A stretch of 64,000 bases of DNA from Nymphaea colorata (GCF_008831285.2 NC_045139.1:34321706-34385705); one strand, 5' to 3'; counted from the first letter of the stretch, positions 1-13,600 are shown. The notes: generated by a model from the letters alone, not told the origin. A program made the numbers and translations.

Positions 1-83
1 TCAGAACCATGGTTTTTCTTTTGGTAAACTTAGCCTTATTTGCCTCAAGGGGGCCTTAGGAGGCTTGGGCCAGTGACCTGTAG

Positions 84-242
84 GGTGCCCACACATCTTG
101 TGCCGATGGGGGTGGAAGTGATGCATTAGTTGAAGTGTAATGCGAGCTTCAAAGCAAATAGTTGCGACATGGCAAGCCGCTGGTTGCCCATATCTCTTGT
201 GCCAGTGGGTTGGAAGTGATGCACAAGTTGACATATAATGCA
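84..242. repeat. Two-copy direct repeat of about 60 bp
   Basis: Positions 84-143 and 182-242 are diverged copies of the same segment. Both carry a core reading TTGTGCC followed by GGAAGTGATGCA and end in TAATGC. The offset is about 98 bp. The open frame across this stretch on the minus strand is made of the repeat and matches no family I recognise. Confidence 0.7.
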
Positions 243-281
243 TCAACCAAAACACAAGAACAGCCCTAGACCTTGTGGGAA

Positions 282-605
282 CATTAAAATGAATTTTTAT
301 AGATGCAGTTGTAAGTCAAACTCATTACATGAATTACAATTAAGCAAATGAATGACTTGAATCTTATTCGTATGATACTTATTTGTGGTTACAATCATTA
401 AAATAAATATTTATAGATGTAATTTCAGGTTAAATTCATTGAACAAGCTACAATTGAACAAAGAAATGATTTATCGATATGTACTTGCTATTAGAATCAT
501 TTAAATGAATCTATACAGATATAATTATAAGTTAAACTCATTGGATGAACTATAATGAGTAAATAAATTATTTAAATCTCATTTGTATGAATACATACGA
601 TTGAA
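282..605. repeat. Three-copy tandem repeat, about 102-114 bp per unit
   Basis: Units begin near 282, 396 and 498, each opening with CATTaAAATgAAT followed by TATAGATG-like and AAACTCATT-like blocks. The copies are well diverged. AT-rich with no coding potential; it lies upstream of the NEF1 promoter. Confidence 0.75.
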
Positions 606-1692
606 ACATCATCTTGTAATAACTTATTTAAGGTAGGATAAGTTAAGTTTTTATTTTTGAGGATAAAAACTTGTTAAGATGGTGGTGGCTGATAATTAAA
701 ACTGTTATCCCCGTCTTGCAAACAGCCTTTAAATTACGTTACTTCAGAAAACAGGGAATTAGCAAGTTTGATTGTTGGGGTAACACATCTCTTTATAGAG
801 GAGAAATGTGCATTATACAACAGTTATTCAAACACGGTTATAAAACTCTTACATTACTTTTCCTTGCATAACTTTTCCAGATTTGATGCATTCAATGCCT
901 ATATTTTTTAAGATTCTTTGTTTGCTTTAAAGGGGTCGCGAATTAAAATCCAAACTTTTTCTTCTCCATTGCCCACATCCAAGCAACTAAACTTGCCCTT
1001 GTCTTTGTTCTGCCCTAAAAGAGGTGAAAATTTATCTAGAATTATTTGTCGCTTTGTAAGGCATGAGCGGATGAAAGGTCAAGAAAGTCAGAAACTAACA
1101 ATTTCGCGGACGAGTCAAATCGGGTCAGAAGTTTACTTATGATTCGATCCATTCGAGGCACTCGGTCGATCCCGACGCGGGCCCCGCAAAGGGTACCTGG
1201 TTTGATGTCCGAAGGGATCGTATCGGACGGAACGAATCGTTAATAACCTGCCCGAAGTTGTGTTTTTGGCGGTTCCAAACTGAAGCCTGGAAAGCTTTCA
1301 CCGACTCCACAGGACAGGGGTAGAAGGTCGGGAAAGTCAGACCGACTTTTTTTTTTATTTATGAACCGGTTCGATCCACGTATCGGTTTCTTAGTTAAAC
1401 TTCGGATCAGCTGCGGTCGGAGCTCGGCAACATTTTCAGACTAACTAGTGACTCTTTCGTAATTATCTCGAAAAGCAACCCCTTTCTGCGCTCCCTACAC
1501 TCGCCCACCATATTTCACTGCATTCCCGAAACTGCCCTTTTCTCTCTCGCGCGCGGAGACGCCAAGAAGCACGACGCAGAGGAGGAGGAAGAAGCAGCCC
1601 TCGTCGTCTTCTTCTCCCGAATCCCAAACCACTGTAACCTCTAACCGTAATTCCCTGCGGATGCGATTTTCTGTCATCTACGATCGCCGGCG
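606..1692 (+). promoter_or_regulatory. NEF1 upstream region and 5' leader
   Basis: No gene is supported here. From about 1140 the composition turns GC-richer and CpG-bearing. Around 1490-1692 a pyrimidine- and purine-rich stretch immediately before the NEF1 start looks like a 5' UTR. I could not identify a convincing TATA box. Confidence 0.4.
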
Positions 1693-4600
1693 ATGATTCT
1701 CCCTACGGAATCCCTGGCTCGGCAGTCGCGCCATCTTGCCATGGCTGCCCCGCAGTTTCAATCCGTTGAGCTCTACTCCAATGGTGTCGATCCCTCTGGG
1801 AAGCCTTCCCCCTCTTCCTCTTCGTCGCGCACCTCCTCCAGGTTTTCCCCGTCCGCTTCCAGCTTCCTCTACAATGCCAGGGTCGCTATCGCCCTAGCTC
1901 CCTCCGCTTTGTTCCTCCTGTCGCTCGGCGGCATCCCCGTGGTCGCGACCCTAAGTCTGGGCCTCATCGTTGCCTACTTCCTGGACTCTTTCAACCTCAA
2001 GCACGCTGCGTTCTTTCTCGTCTGGTTCTCGCTTGTCGCCTCTCAGATCGCGCTCCTATTCTCTGGCGGACTCGCCGCTTTCCCCTCGTGGCCGCTCTTT
2101 CTTTTTGCTTTTGGTCTTTGCTCACTCGCCATCTTCCTGATTGGAGTGTGGGCCTCGATCCAGTTCCGGTGGATGATCCTTGAGAATGCCTCCGTCGTCA
2201 CGGCGCTCGAGCGCTTGCTCTTCGCCTGCACGCCGATCGTGGCCTCGATCGTCTGGACGTGGGCGGCTGTCGCCTCCGTCGGGATGAACCACGCCGCTTA
2301 CTACCTCATGTGTTTCTCTTGCCTATTCTACTGGCTCTTCTCCATTCCGCGGCGCTCGTCATTTAGATCACGGCTGGAGGGCCACTTCCATGGCGGTGAG
2401 ATCCCTGATGATGCTCTCATTCTCGGCCAGCTAGAGGGCTGTATCCACACGCTCGTATTGCTCTTTCTACCGGTCCTTTTCAGGGTTGGATCGCATCATT
2501 CCGTGACTTTCTCGTCAGCCACGTTTATTTGCGATCTCCTTCTGCTGTTCTTCGTTCCCTTCTTGTTCCAATTGTATGCCTCGACAAATGGGGCCTTGTG
2601 GTGGATCACCAAGAACGTTAACGAGTTGCATAGGATCCGAATTGTTAATGGTGCAATTGGTCTTGTTGTGGTTGTGATCTGTTTGGAGGTGAGGGTGGTC
2701 TTCCACTCGTTCGGCAGGTACTTGCACGTGCCGCCGCCGTTGAATTACATTCTTGTGACGGTTGCCATGCTGGGAAGTGCTGCTGGTGCGGGTTCATTTG
2801 CCGTTGGGATGATTGGCGATGCATTCAGTTCGGCAGCTTTTTCAGTTCTAGCCGTCCTTGTGGGCATTGCTGGTGCCATAGTGGTCGGATTTCCTTTTCT
2901 GGTATAGACGATGATTACTTGGTACTCAATCTTTTTCTTAGATTTTCTCTGTTTCCTTAAGATGATGTGTCACATTATTTCTATTTCTTCTCCACCTTTC
3001 ATCATCGGTTTTATCTTTGACTTATAAATTTTCCTGATGATGATCTTTGGGTTGTCACAAGGACAAGTTTACTATTGAGTGTTACTTTCTTGATGCATTC
3101 TATAGTTTCATGATTTCACGTAGATTGCTGATAGATGAAATAGGTTTAGTTGAAACTTCACTACAGGGAGCTTTCTTTTTATCCACTACTGGTAGGGTTC
3201 ACAGTGAAAGTCGCTCATACATTTTGTGGGAAAAAGAAATGAAACTGCTGTGGCTATATAAGAACCTCTTTTCCTTTCCTGGAGAGAATATGAGGGCTCA
3301 GTTGTCAATTTGTGATAATACGGTGGTTATATTCATTCTAATTTAGTTGCACTCAAAATTGTCATACTCATCTGTGCAAGTGCATGCATTCATTCACATC
3401 CATCGATTGAAAAAACCTCTTTTATTGAAACCTTTTGAGTGACAAGTTTAGTTGTTAACATGTTTATTTGTGGTTAGCATTGTTATTCTTCTGTGTCACT
3501 TGAGCATCACTTTCATAAGTATGTTAGATTGTTTGTGCTTGCATTTTGTCATTGTCTTTCATCTTCAGCTAATTAATGAATAAATAGAAGGTATGCAACC
3601 AAAGACAAATAAAGTGCACATGTGAAAGTTGCTAATTAGCTGGTACACTGACCAAATATTTTCTGTTTTTTAAGTACATTAATAGGAATGAGTAATCGCC
3701 GATAGAGAAATGTAGTTCCATCTTAGATACTCTAGGTTTCTAAATGAGTTGATCCCTAGGATTTGGAAAGGTTTGGAAAAATTAAGACCTTCTTGCAAAT
3801 GCTCCACATGGACACCATTTTCCGATTATCAAATTTATTTGCATTTATGGTTAGGTATATCTGGAGTAATATCATCTTCTAAGATACTCTCTTTGCTATT
3901 CCTCCACATGATTAAGGATGTGTTGGCAAATTCAGAGACACTATCTCAAATGGAGAACATAAGACTCGTTGTTGAAATATTACAGGGAATTGCCCTTGAC
4001 AGATGGATTTACAAGTGTCCATTTGTGGTCAGTAACAACATTGGGAACTATGTTTATGTCAATATTGTTGTATTCAAATGAATGTAGGCGCTTCATTTGT
4101 GCTTAATGCAAAAGGGAACACTTTCCAACTATTATTACACATAAGTGACCTCTTTGTTCTTACACATACTTTGGCAAACGTCTTCAAAACTCACTTTTGT
4201 GACTACAATATGAATTTACGACTGCCTGATAAAGTTCTTCCTTATGGGCAATGACAATATTAGTTCAGTACTTTGATAATTTTGTAATAATCATATATGA
4301 CATATTTTTCAGTATGGATATGTTGTATCATAGTATTGGTGATGAACCAACACAATGTATTATCCTCCATATGAAAACCAGATCACTTGTCCTAAAAATT
4401 TGTATGAAAATAGTCAATACATATGCGGTATACCTAGGTGGTAGGTCCTCCATCATGTGGGTGTGGGTGCAAAGCAATATCAAAATGCTTTGTGTGCTAA
4501 GCAGGGTAATTTGTAACATCTTTCATATGAAAATACCTTGAGAATAGCTTCATCTCTAAAAATTTGGAAGAGACAAGGTGAATACATGTACTTAGGTCCT

Positions 4601-7600
4601 ATGTCATGTGGTTGCAGGTGCAAAGTAATTTCAAAAAGCTTTAGGTGTTAAATGGGGCAATTTCTAACATCTCCGCATGGGAATAGCTTGAGGATACTTT
4701 TCTAAAATTTGAAAGAAAACAAATGCATGTGTCTAGCTCTATGTCATGTGGGTAAAAATGCCAGGCAATTTCAAAAAGCTTTGGGCGGGAGAAAAGTGTA
4801 ACTGAGCGTATGCGTGTGTGTATCTTTCATAGATATTTTGATATTGTTTGAAAATATAAAATTGAAAACTTTTTCAATTAAAAAAAATATTTATCTCATG
4901 TGATTCTTCATCCCTCAATCCATATATGTGTGTGTGTGTGTGTTTGTGTTTCAGTTTGATTCCTAACAATTTTGACAATTTGACTTCTTAATCTAATTCT
5001 CTTTGTAATCCTATTTTATCACATTTGAAGAGAAAAGAGGGCAAAGAGATAGACTATGAAGTCAGAGCTGTGTCACATGGGTATGGATATGGGTGCTGGT
5101 GTAAGTACAGATGCAGAGCATTTTTAGAAAACTTGGGTACGGGGACACGGTTGTACATATATATAGGTATATATATGTATAGATATAATAAAATTTTAAG
5201 CAAATAAACACATATTCATTGTTTGCATTTATAAAATGTATATTGCTGAAAAAAAATGCTAAAGTAGATCAAAAACATGTAAAAAATAGAAGAATGTACC
5301 AAAAAATTACAAAAATTAAATTTTCTGTGTCCAAAAAGTGTCCCATACTAGCACCAGTATTGTATCACGTTGACACAGATACTTCTACCTTTTAGAAGTG
5401 CCCGTGTTACATTGAGTCAGGGTTGTTAGAACTATGAAAAGTCAGTTAATAGTGTCCTTTTATTTATACTAAGTTGTCCAAAATTGGAAGTTACACACAG
5501 GTTGTGTAGGAGCCTAAAAAAATTAATCAAGATTAGTTAGGGCAAGAAGTTGTCTTTTGGATTGCAGTTGTCTATTAAAATATCGTCAAAGAATACCAGG
5601 ATGAATTTTTTGAGATAAGGTCAAAAGATCTCATTCATGAGGGCCTGAATGTAGCTTGGGCATTTGTTAGCCCGAAGGGCATCACTCTTAATTCATAATG
5701 CCCCTTGTCTATCTGAAACACAGTTTTTGGGATATCTTGAGGAAGCCAACCTGGTTTGGTAATATCCAACCCTTTAATCTAAATTAGAAAATAGTTGAGC
5801 TCCATTCAAGTTGTCCAACAATTCCTCCATGGCTGGAACTGGGCAGCGGTTCTTCTCCATACTGGCATTTAAAGCCCTATAATCAACACAGGAACACCAC
5901 AAGTGGTCCTTTTTTTGACTAGCAGTGCCAGTGAGAAGTAAGGACTCTTACTAGACTTTATGATCTCTTCAAGTAGCATCTCTCTAATTGATTTTTTGGT
6001 TTCCTGCTTCTGTGAGTGGTTGTATTGTACCTGTAAGCCCTCAACATTACAGGTTTAGCATTTGCTTTCACTTCACTCTGGTGGTCAACTTGTCTAGCAA
6101 GAGGTAAGCCCTTTGGACTTTCAGATACTTGCTGGAATTCAGCCAGCAAGGGTAGTAGCAAACTCCCTAGATTCAGCTGATTCCTTCTCGTTTTGAACTA
6201 TCAACAACAACATATCTAATTCCTTAGGTCTGCCAGTCATCTTGGTGACCTGTGCCTTTTTGTTATGATTTTTGTCCATTGATCAATGGCTTCAAGTCTT
6301 TCTTCTCCTGCTACCCCTTTAAGTTTTATCTTCATGTTAACAAATCTTCTCTACACTGCTCGACTGCTTTAACTACTGTATTCCCAGTACTACATCGCAA
6401 GTGGGTGTAACTCTAGTAAAAATCGCTGCCCTTGTATTTCTCTAATTTCTTGAAGGCATTTGCCTCTGCATTGTAGAGAGCTGCCATTTCCAATGACTAC
6501 CTTAAACCTTGGTTGCTCAATTACCATGCATCCACATTCCTTTGCTGTCTTCTCACAAATAAAATTGTGAGTTGAGCTTGTATCGACCAGGATGCTTATT
6601 TTCTGCCCTTTCCATGTCTTGTGGCCTGTGGGGTATTGTCTCCTGCCAATGCATGCAAGGAAATTTCTGGTGACTACTCCTGTGAATCCTCTTTTGGACA
6701 TGATAATTGATCTAGTGTTACCTCCTGATCCATCTCTTCTTCTTGTTGCTCTTCTATCAGTCACATTGTCACATAAAACGCATATTATTTGAAAAAAATG
6801 CGTATAATACCCGAGAAATAAGTTAGTCGTATAAAATGGCAATTAGACGAGTCTTTTTTAAAAAAATGTCAAAAAATAAAAAACGTTTATTTTTTTATAA
6901 TTTTTAAGATTTATTAAATGTTTTTAATTTTTTTAAAATTTGCCGAGATTTTCCTGAGATATTTCCGAGATATACAACTTTGCCGTATTATACCCGAGAA
7001 ATTCCTCGCCGTATAATACCTGTACACGATATATGTGACAATACAGATATATGTGAAGCTTTTTACACATGTGACCTAGTGTCCATTTATCATCACAATA
7101 GAAGCAGAGTCCTTTGTTTCTTCTATCTTTAATCTGTGCAGGAGTTAATCGTTTCAGGACCACCTTCTTTTTCTCAGCTGAGGTCTTGTTTGGAACCAGG
7201 CTATCAGTTGCAAGGTTTCCCCCAAAACCAGCACTAGTACTTTGTTTGTTTTGCACCAGTTTGAGGGTTTGTCTATCTTTAACAGTCCACAATGCTCGCC
7301 TATTCTTCTCTTTTGCAAGACGAGCTGGCTCAAAACTTTTGAGCAGACTTTGAGGGCGTCCTGCCTGGATGTCAATGCGGATGTTCTTATGCGGACCTCC
7401 TATAAAAGCACCAATGAGGGCTTCTGTAAGCCAGCCTTTTACCATGTTACTTAACTATTCAAATTGTTCTTGATAGTCTATACTCGGCCCCTTTTGTTTA
7501 ATCTTCCATAACTCAACATTGTAATGTAAATAGGCAAAAGGATTGAAGCTTACCATCAAAGCCTTGACGAATCTCTTCTGATCTGGATTCTCTTCTTGTG

Positions 7601-10600
7601 TCTCCAGCCACCTGTACCATCTGACTACCACCCCCTCCAAGTGCACTGCAGCGTGGCTTACTCTCATCTCTATAGGAATCGACTGGCAATCAAAATATTC
7701 CTCAGCCCTGAAGATCTAGCTCAATGAATCCTTTCCCCTAGAAAACCCCATTTTGGGGGTTTTAAAGGTGCTGACAGAATGATTGTTGTCTTGTGGAGGA
7801 TTGAAAGAAGTCAGTGTAATAGGAGGATTCTGGGTTCCCAGCAAGGTTTGTGGTGTTGGGTAGGCGGTGGTTGCGTGTTGTGGTGAGAGGCATTTGTCAC
7901 AGAGCTAGAGCATTTGCTCACCTTCTGAAGCATATCTCTGAGTAATGCAGTAACCGCCTGCTGCTCACTAAGAGAGATGGCGTACAAGTGTCCCCATCAT
8001 GTAGGTGCTTCTCCGCTGTTTCCATTCTATGGAAGTACTGCCGATCATCCTCTGTTTGTTTCGATAGAGACTCCAAGGCCGCAAGAGCTTCACGGCTCGA
8101 CATGGGATTCGATACGAACTGGTAGCACACTGCTACCACTACCGCCTTCCTAACTGCACACAACAATAGGGTTCCATACTCTAAAAATATCATCATTCTT
8201 CATTACTTTCCAAACTAATGGGCATCAAGTGTTTACATAACTTGTAAGCGGGTGTCATATTGACTGACCCGACCGGACTTATTACATATCCTTTGTGTAT
8301 CCTATCCTGTGCTACCACAAATTGACTAGTTTCACCAACTAATATTGGTTTCAAACACAAGTCGTTGATAGCTGATGCAGTTGGCTACTCAGACTAGTCG
8401 ATATTTTGACAACTATATAGATAGATAGCCATATAATTTCATGCATTAATAAACAACATGCTGTAGGTGCAAAGCAATCTTGAAAACTTTTTTGCACACA
8501 CACCCACACACGTATATCGTATATGGAAATTAGATTTTCAAGTTTCACATTCCTGACAATTTGACAACTGACCATATCTGTCGTCATCGCTATTACTTGG
8601 TGAAAATTTCCAGTAAACAAAGACTTCCTACCATTTTACTAGATTTTGAGATGGGGGATAAACAACATGATTATGCAACAACCCATTCAACTATGAAAAC
8701 AATCCAAAGATCCACGTAATTATGAAACAAAATACTACACACTTATGCAAAGAACTGAGGAAACAACCTGGACAAAGAATCAACCTCTGAACAATATGCA
8801 AAGAAAAAAATGTGAAACTTCAACTATTCAATCCATAATTCAATGATACAGATGAAACTCCTGAAAGAGAAAATTAGAAGTTGATGGGTGCTAAATTGAG
8901 AATACTTATTTGAGGAAAAGGGTTCATTGGTCGATGTTCTTCCTTCAAGAGAAGAAATCAGCTAAAATTTGTGGAATTACTCTGTGATTCCAGGATTTGA
9001 TTTTCATGAGGCGCCTTCAATCTCCTTTTGATATTCTAGAGGAAGTCTCTGAGTCAAATCAGAAGTTTAGTGCATTCTCTTGTGAGAGGGAGAGAGGGAG
9101 TGTATCCTCATTAGAGTAACTCCAGTTTGCCTTCACCTCACAGTGGATGGATCTTATTGCCACTAGAAAACAATAAAAGGCATGAAAGCTTGGGGCAGAA
9201 ATAGAGTTTTTGGTTTTTCCTTTTCACATTTGCGAAACTTTGTTTTATTGCCACTAGAAATCAATAAAAGGCCTATGTCACATGGGTGCTTCTAAAGAGC
9301 TTCCACACCCGCATCAACATGAGTTGCTGGTACAGTTTCGACATGGCATGTCGTTGCGATCTACCGAATTAAGCTAAAACTGATTATTTTAGATGTACAC
9401 TTGCCTAACGACCCTGTACAAATGTCTATAATGACTAAAATGTAAATACAGACAATAAGGCTACAAAATAGTTAATTAACTATATAGTAGATTTTATTTA
9501 CATATAAATCCTTGTTATATCTCCACCTAATTTAAAAAAAAAAAATTGCCGCATTTGCACCCGCACTAGCACCCAGCACCCATGTGACATAGTAAAAGGC
9601 ATGAATGTTTGGGCTAGATATAGAGTTTTCGGTTTTCATTTTCACATTTAGGAAACTTAGTCTTCAATAAGTCAAAAAGGTTCCCACTTACTTTGTGATT
9701 CTACTACCAGATTGAAAATACAAAAGAGTGTAGGGCATATGCTTTTTGCTTCAAAGCGATCTAGCAACAAAGCATGTACCCTTTTTTGAAAAGGCAGATG
9801 CTTTTTGGACATTCTACTCATAACCTCACAAAATTTTCTTTTATTTTTATAGTTTATAAAAAAGCGTTGCCATTAAAAGCCTCAACTCAATATTTCTGAC
9901 AATAATTTGAATAATAAAAAATGCCAGAGTGTCATACTACATCGGATCCTAGTCCTTTGCTTTTCTGAGTGCAAACTGCAAACTAAAGCTAGCGATTGGG
10001 ATCTGGCAGACTGGACAAGTCAACTTCAAATTGAGTCATTACAGTTGCCATGTGAAACATTGGAACTGGTTTTCAAATGCGAGGATGTTTTTTCTTTAAG
10101 AGAGATGGATTGTAACAACTCAAGTGGGGAGATTGGCTTAAAAAGAATCTTATATCTAAAAGTTTCAGACGTTTTGATGGCCATATAAATATCCAAGTTT
10201 TTACCACCTCTCATGTTTAGTTCATAGCCTTCTTAAGGTGCAAGCAACCTGAGGGCAGCTACAAGGTCAGTTGGGATCTACTAAAAAGGAACTAAGATTA
10301 ATGGAGAAAATTGTGACAAGCCTATTCAACGAGGGATTTCATAGGTTATGTAGATTGCTTTTTGTCTGCATTGCTAAGAGAGGTTCTCTGATTCTGTGTC
10401 CTTGATATGTGTTTACTTTGTTGGGAAATTAGTGGTATGTAAATGTGTTCTTATTACGTTTTTGCTCAACTTTTGTACTTTTTGGGAAATTTCTAAAGAT
10501 GTATTTGAAATTGAATCCTGACCTTGTAGATGAGTCTGTGGTTGTACCATAGTCACAAAAAAACACATTTTTTAAAAAGCTTGCAAATGAGTCAGCCGAA

Positions 10601-13600
10601 AAAACCAGCAAAAGACACATTTTTTTGAAAAAAAAATTCACCAAACAAAAAAGTGAAAAAATTAAAAACATGTTTTTTTTTTTGCATTTTTTCACTCCTT
10701 TATTTTTTATTTTTCATGATTTTTTCATTTTTTCACGTATTTTTATATATTTTTTGTATTTTTCACATTTTTCATAATTTTTATTACCATATTTTTATTC
10801 TGAAATTTAACTTTTAATGTCTTCTTTTTTATTAATTATTTTAAAATTTGCCACTGTTTTTCCAAGAAAAACAACTATGCCATATTATACCTGATAAAAA
10901 CCTTGCCGTTTATATAACCCATAAATGATATCTGTGACTATGATTATGCTATTAACTTCACTCTGTCACGTCTTATTTCATGGTTTTTTTTTTTTGTGTG
11001 TGTTGGAATACTGTCAATTATGCATTCATTCTTGTTATTGTAATATTTATGATTGAAACCCAGTTTTACGAATTTCCTGTTAAAATCTTGGAACTTTTCA
11101 ACCTTATTTAAAGGAAAGGGGTTTTTGTTCACGAGCAAAGTTAACCATAGGGCTTTGCACAAAACCCTCACAAAAGTATGTTGCTTTTAATGTACTAGAA
11201 CGCATAAAATTTGAAACAAAAAGGTTACAGATTTGTTTCATTACAACATAGGTCCATGTCATGAGAACTTTTTCTGTGGTTTTTATGATTTCAGAAAAGG
11301 AGGCAATCGTTACTTGAAAAGCTTGCTTTTTTTTATCTCCAGGGTTATTCTTATCTCATTGTTTTCCATTTTTAATTCTTTTTCTTATAAACTCTTAAAA
11401 AGGGTTCCTTATGCTCTTCTCTTTTTGATGTCCTACTGATGTCATGAGAACATAGCTGTTTTCATTTTTTCACTTAGTTGCCTGCATGTTTTTGGATATC
11501 TGAGCTTGTTATGTGAGTTTAAGGTTTATTCTTATCCTTTGATAGGCGGCAATAACTGTAGTAGACTATTGCTAAAATAGGCAGCTATTTGTACATTTGT
11601 TTGCACAGTTGACTTTGGCTATGCGTGGTTTTGCAGTATTAGGTGAAATGGAAGTATATTGTACTAACAATTCATGTACTCTAGTGACATTAGCAAGTAT
11701 GGTCTGATTTTGTCCCCACTTTTCCACTCTAATAAAGTTTTAGTGAAGTGAAATACTAACGCTTCCTGCAACCGCCTCATTCTACTCAAGTATGAAAAAA
11801 TATGTTAATACTGTCACTTTCTTTGAGCGATACAGAAGAGTACTACTCTTCCATAGTTATTAAGTTCGTAAAAAAAATAATAGTTGCGTTGCACCTAAGT
11901 CAAGGTTAATTATTGTTGATAAAGATCATTTGGCTGGTTCATGCAGGTTCTGTTTTTATTTCCTTTTCTGGCCTTGTGTTGTCTCATGTAACTATGAAAT
12001 ATGAATCTTATTTTGAAACTTAAAAGAATCTTTGAGTTCATAGAAAGCATGCTGATGCTGGTAATCTTTCCTGCTGATAACCTGGGAAAAATGCTAAAAA
12101 GGGTGATCTTATAATGTTAAAGTCCGGCCAGGTTGGAGCAGCTTTAAGGATACATCCCCCTGTTCATATGGAGCTGTGCAGATGCCTTTTCATCTGAGAA
12201 AAAATCACCCTTGTCATCCCTAACTTAATGGATCTCCTCCTCTGGATATGTAATCCATACAGTGTGGAGATATCATGTATGATGTCTAATTTTTGATAAT
12301 TCTTATATATCTTTAACTGTTTTTAAGGAGCTTTTGATGGTAGAATATTTGTTTCTCTAGTTTTCATCTTTTTAGTTCATTATTGTTATTATTATTTTCA
12401 GTGGTTTTTGACGTGTGAACACCTTTAATTGTACTCTAACATTGTATTCAACTTCCTATTTGTGCAGCTTTTACCAATCCCTGCAATATCTGGCTTTTTC
12501 CTTGCTCAGTTTTTTACAAAGAAGAGCTTAACTTCATATTTTACATTTGTTCTCCTGGCTAGCTTCACTGTTACATGGTTTGTGAAGCATAACTTTTGGG
12601 GCCTTAGTATCTGGTTGGCTGGTATGTCACTTCAGTCCTTTTGTAAGCTGATAGTTGCTAGCATGGTCCTTGCCATGGCTGTTCCAGGATTTTCTCTTCT
12701 ATCAGTGAGATTTCGTTTTGTGACTGAAGTTGGTCTTATTAGCCATGCAATTCTTTTGTGCTACATAGAGAACCAAATTTATAGTCATTCTAGCATGTAC
12801 TATTTTGTTCTTGATGATGAAGTGATGTATCCCAGCTACATGGTTATTACAACAACTGTTTGTGGCCTGGCTTTGGTGAGGAGATTGTTTCTGGACCACA
12901 GAATTGGACCAAAGACTGTTTGGGTTTTGACATGTGTATATTCATCAAAACTAGTAATGCTTTTCATTTCCTCAACATCTGCTGTATGGGTTGCATTGGT
13001 CCTTCTCTTGGCCATCTCTCCTCCATTTCTTCTTTACAGGTACATAAGTTGTGCAGATTCTATCATCCATCTTCTGCATTGATCTTACTATATTTTCTTC
13101 CGTGGTAGTAGGCACAAGTTGGGTCTGTTCATGTGGCTAATCTTCTTTTTAAGTTTCTCTTTCTTTGATTTTCCTTTCTTGCAGAGACAAGTCAAAATCA
13201 GCTTCTAAGATGGCTGTATGGCAAGGTTTCATGCATGCTGGTGTTGTTGTTGTCTCTACGTGGTTATGTAGGGAAACAATTTTCGAAGCATTGCAGTGGT
13301 GGATGGGAAGGCCACCAACTGACGGTCTTCTGTTGGGTACATGTATTCTTCTAATGGGCTTGGGTTGCATACCAATTGTCTCCCTACACTTCTCTCATGT
13401 GCAGGTACAACTATTTATACCAAGCCATAGTATCTTTTCCTGTCGTTAATAATTCAATATTAGTTTCTTCTTGAGTATGGGGACAACAAAAGGTAAAAAG
13501 TGGATTACCTCAGGTTACTTTGCATCTTTCAAGCGTTTTCACCTCATCAAATTGAATCCTTTTAGGTTGTCCAGTATTGAATTAACCTGATGCTTTCAGA

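Larger units (their letters stand above)
2902..12467 (+). other. Intron 1 of NEF1, about 9.6 kb
   Basis: The donor follows codon 403 (GTATAG at 2902) and the acceptor is TTTGTGCAG ending at 12467; both flanking exons keep phase 0. The intron holds a tandem repeat array, two hAT-like miniature elements, two copies of another inverted-repeat element and a minus-strand Ty3-type relic, listed separately. Stretches 2902-4440, 8200-9150, 9670-10548 and 10942-12467 show nothing else recognisable. Confidence 0.9.

Noticed and set aside
6390-6842. 150-residue minus-strand frame as an independent protease gene
   Set aside because: It is the protease part of the broken Ty3 relic, and its start lies in the inserted element at 6765-7042.
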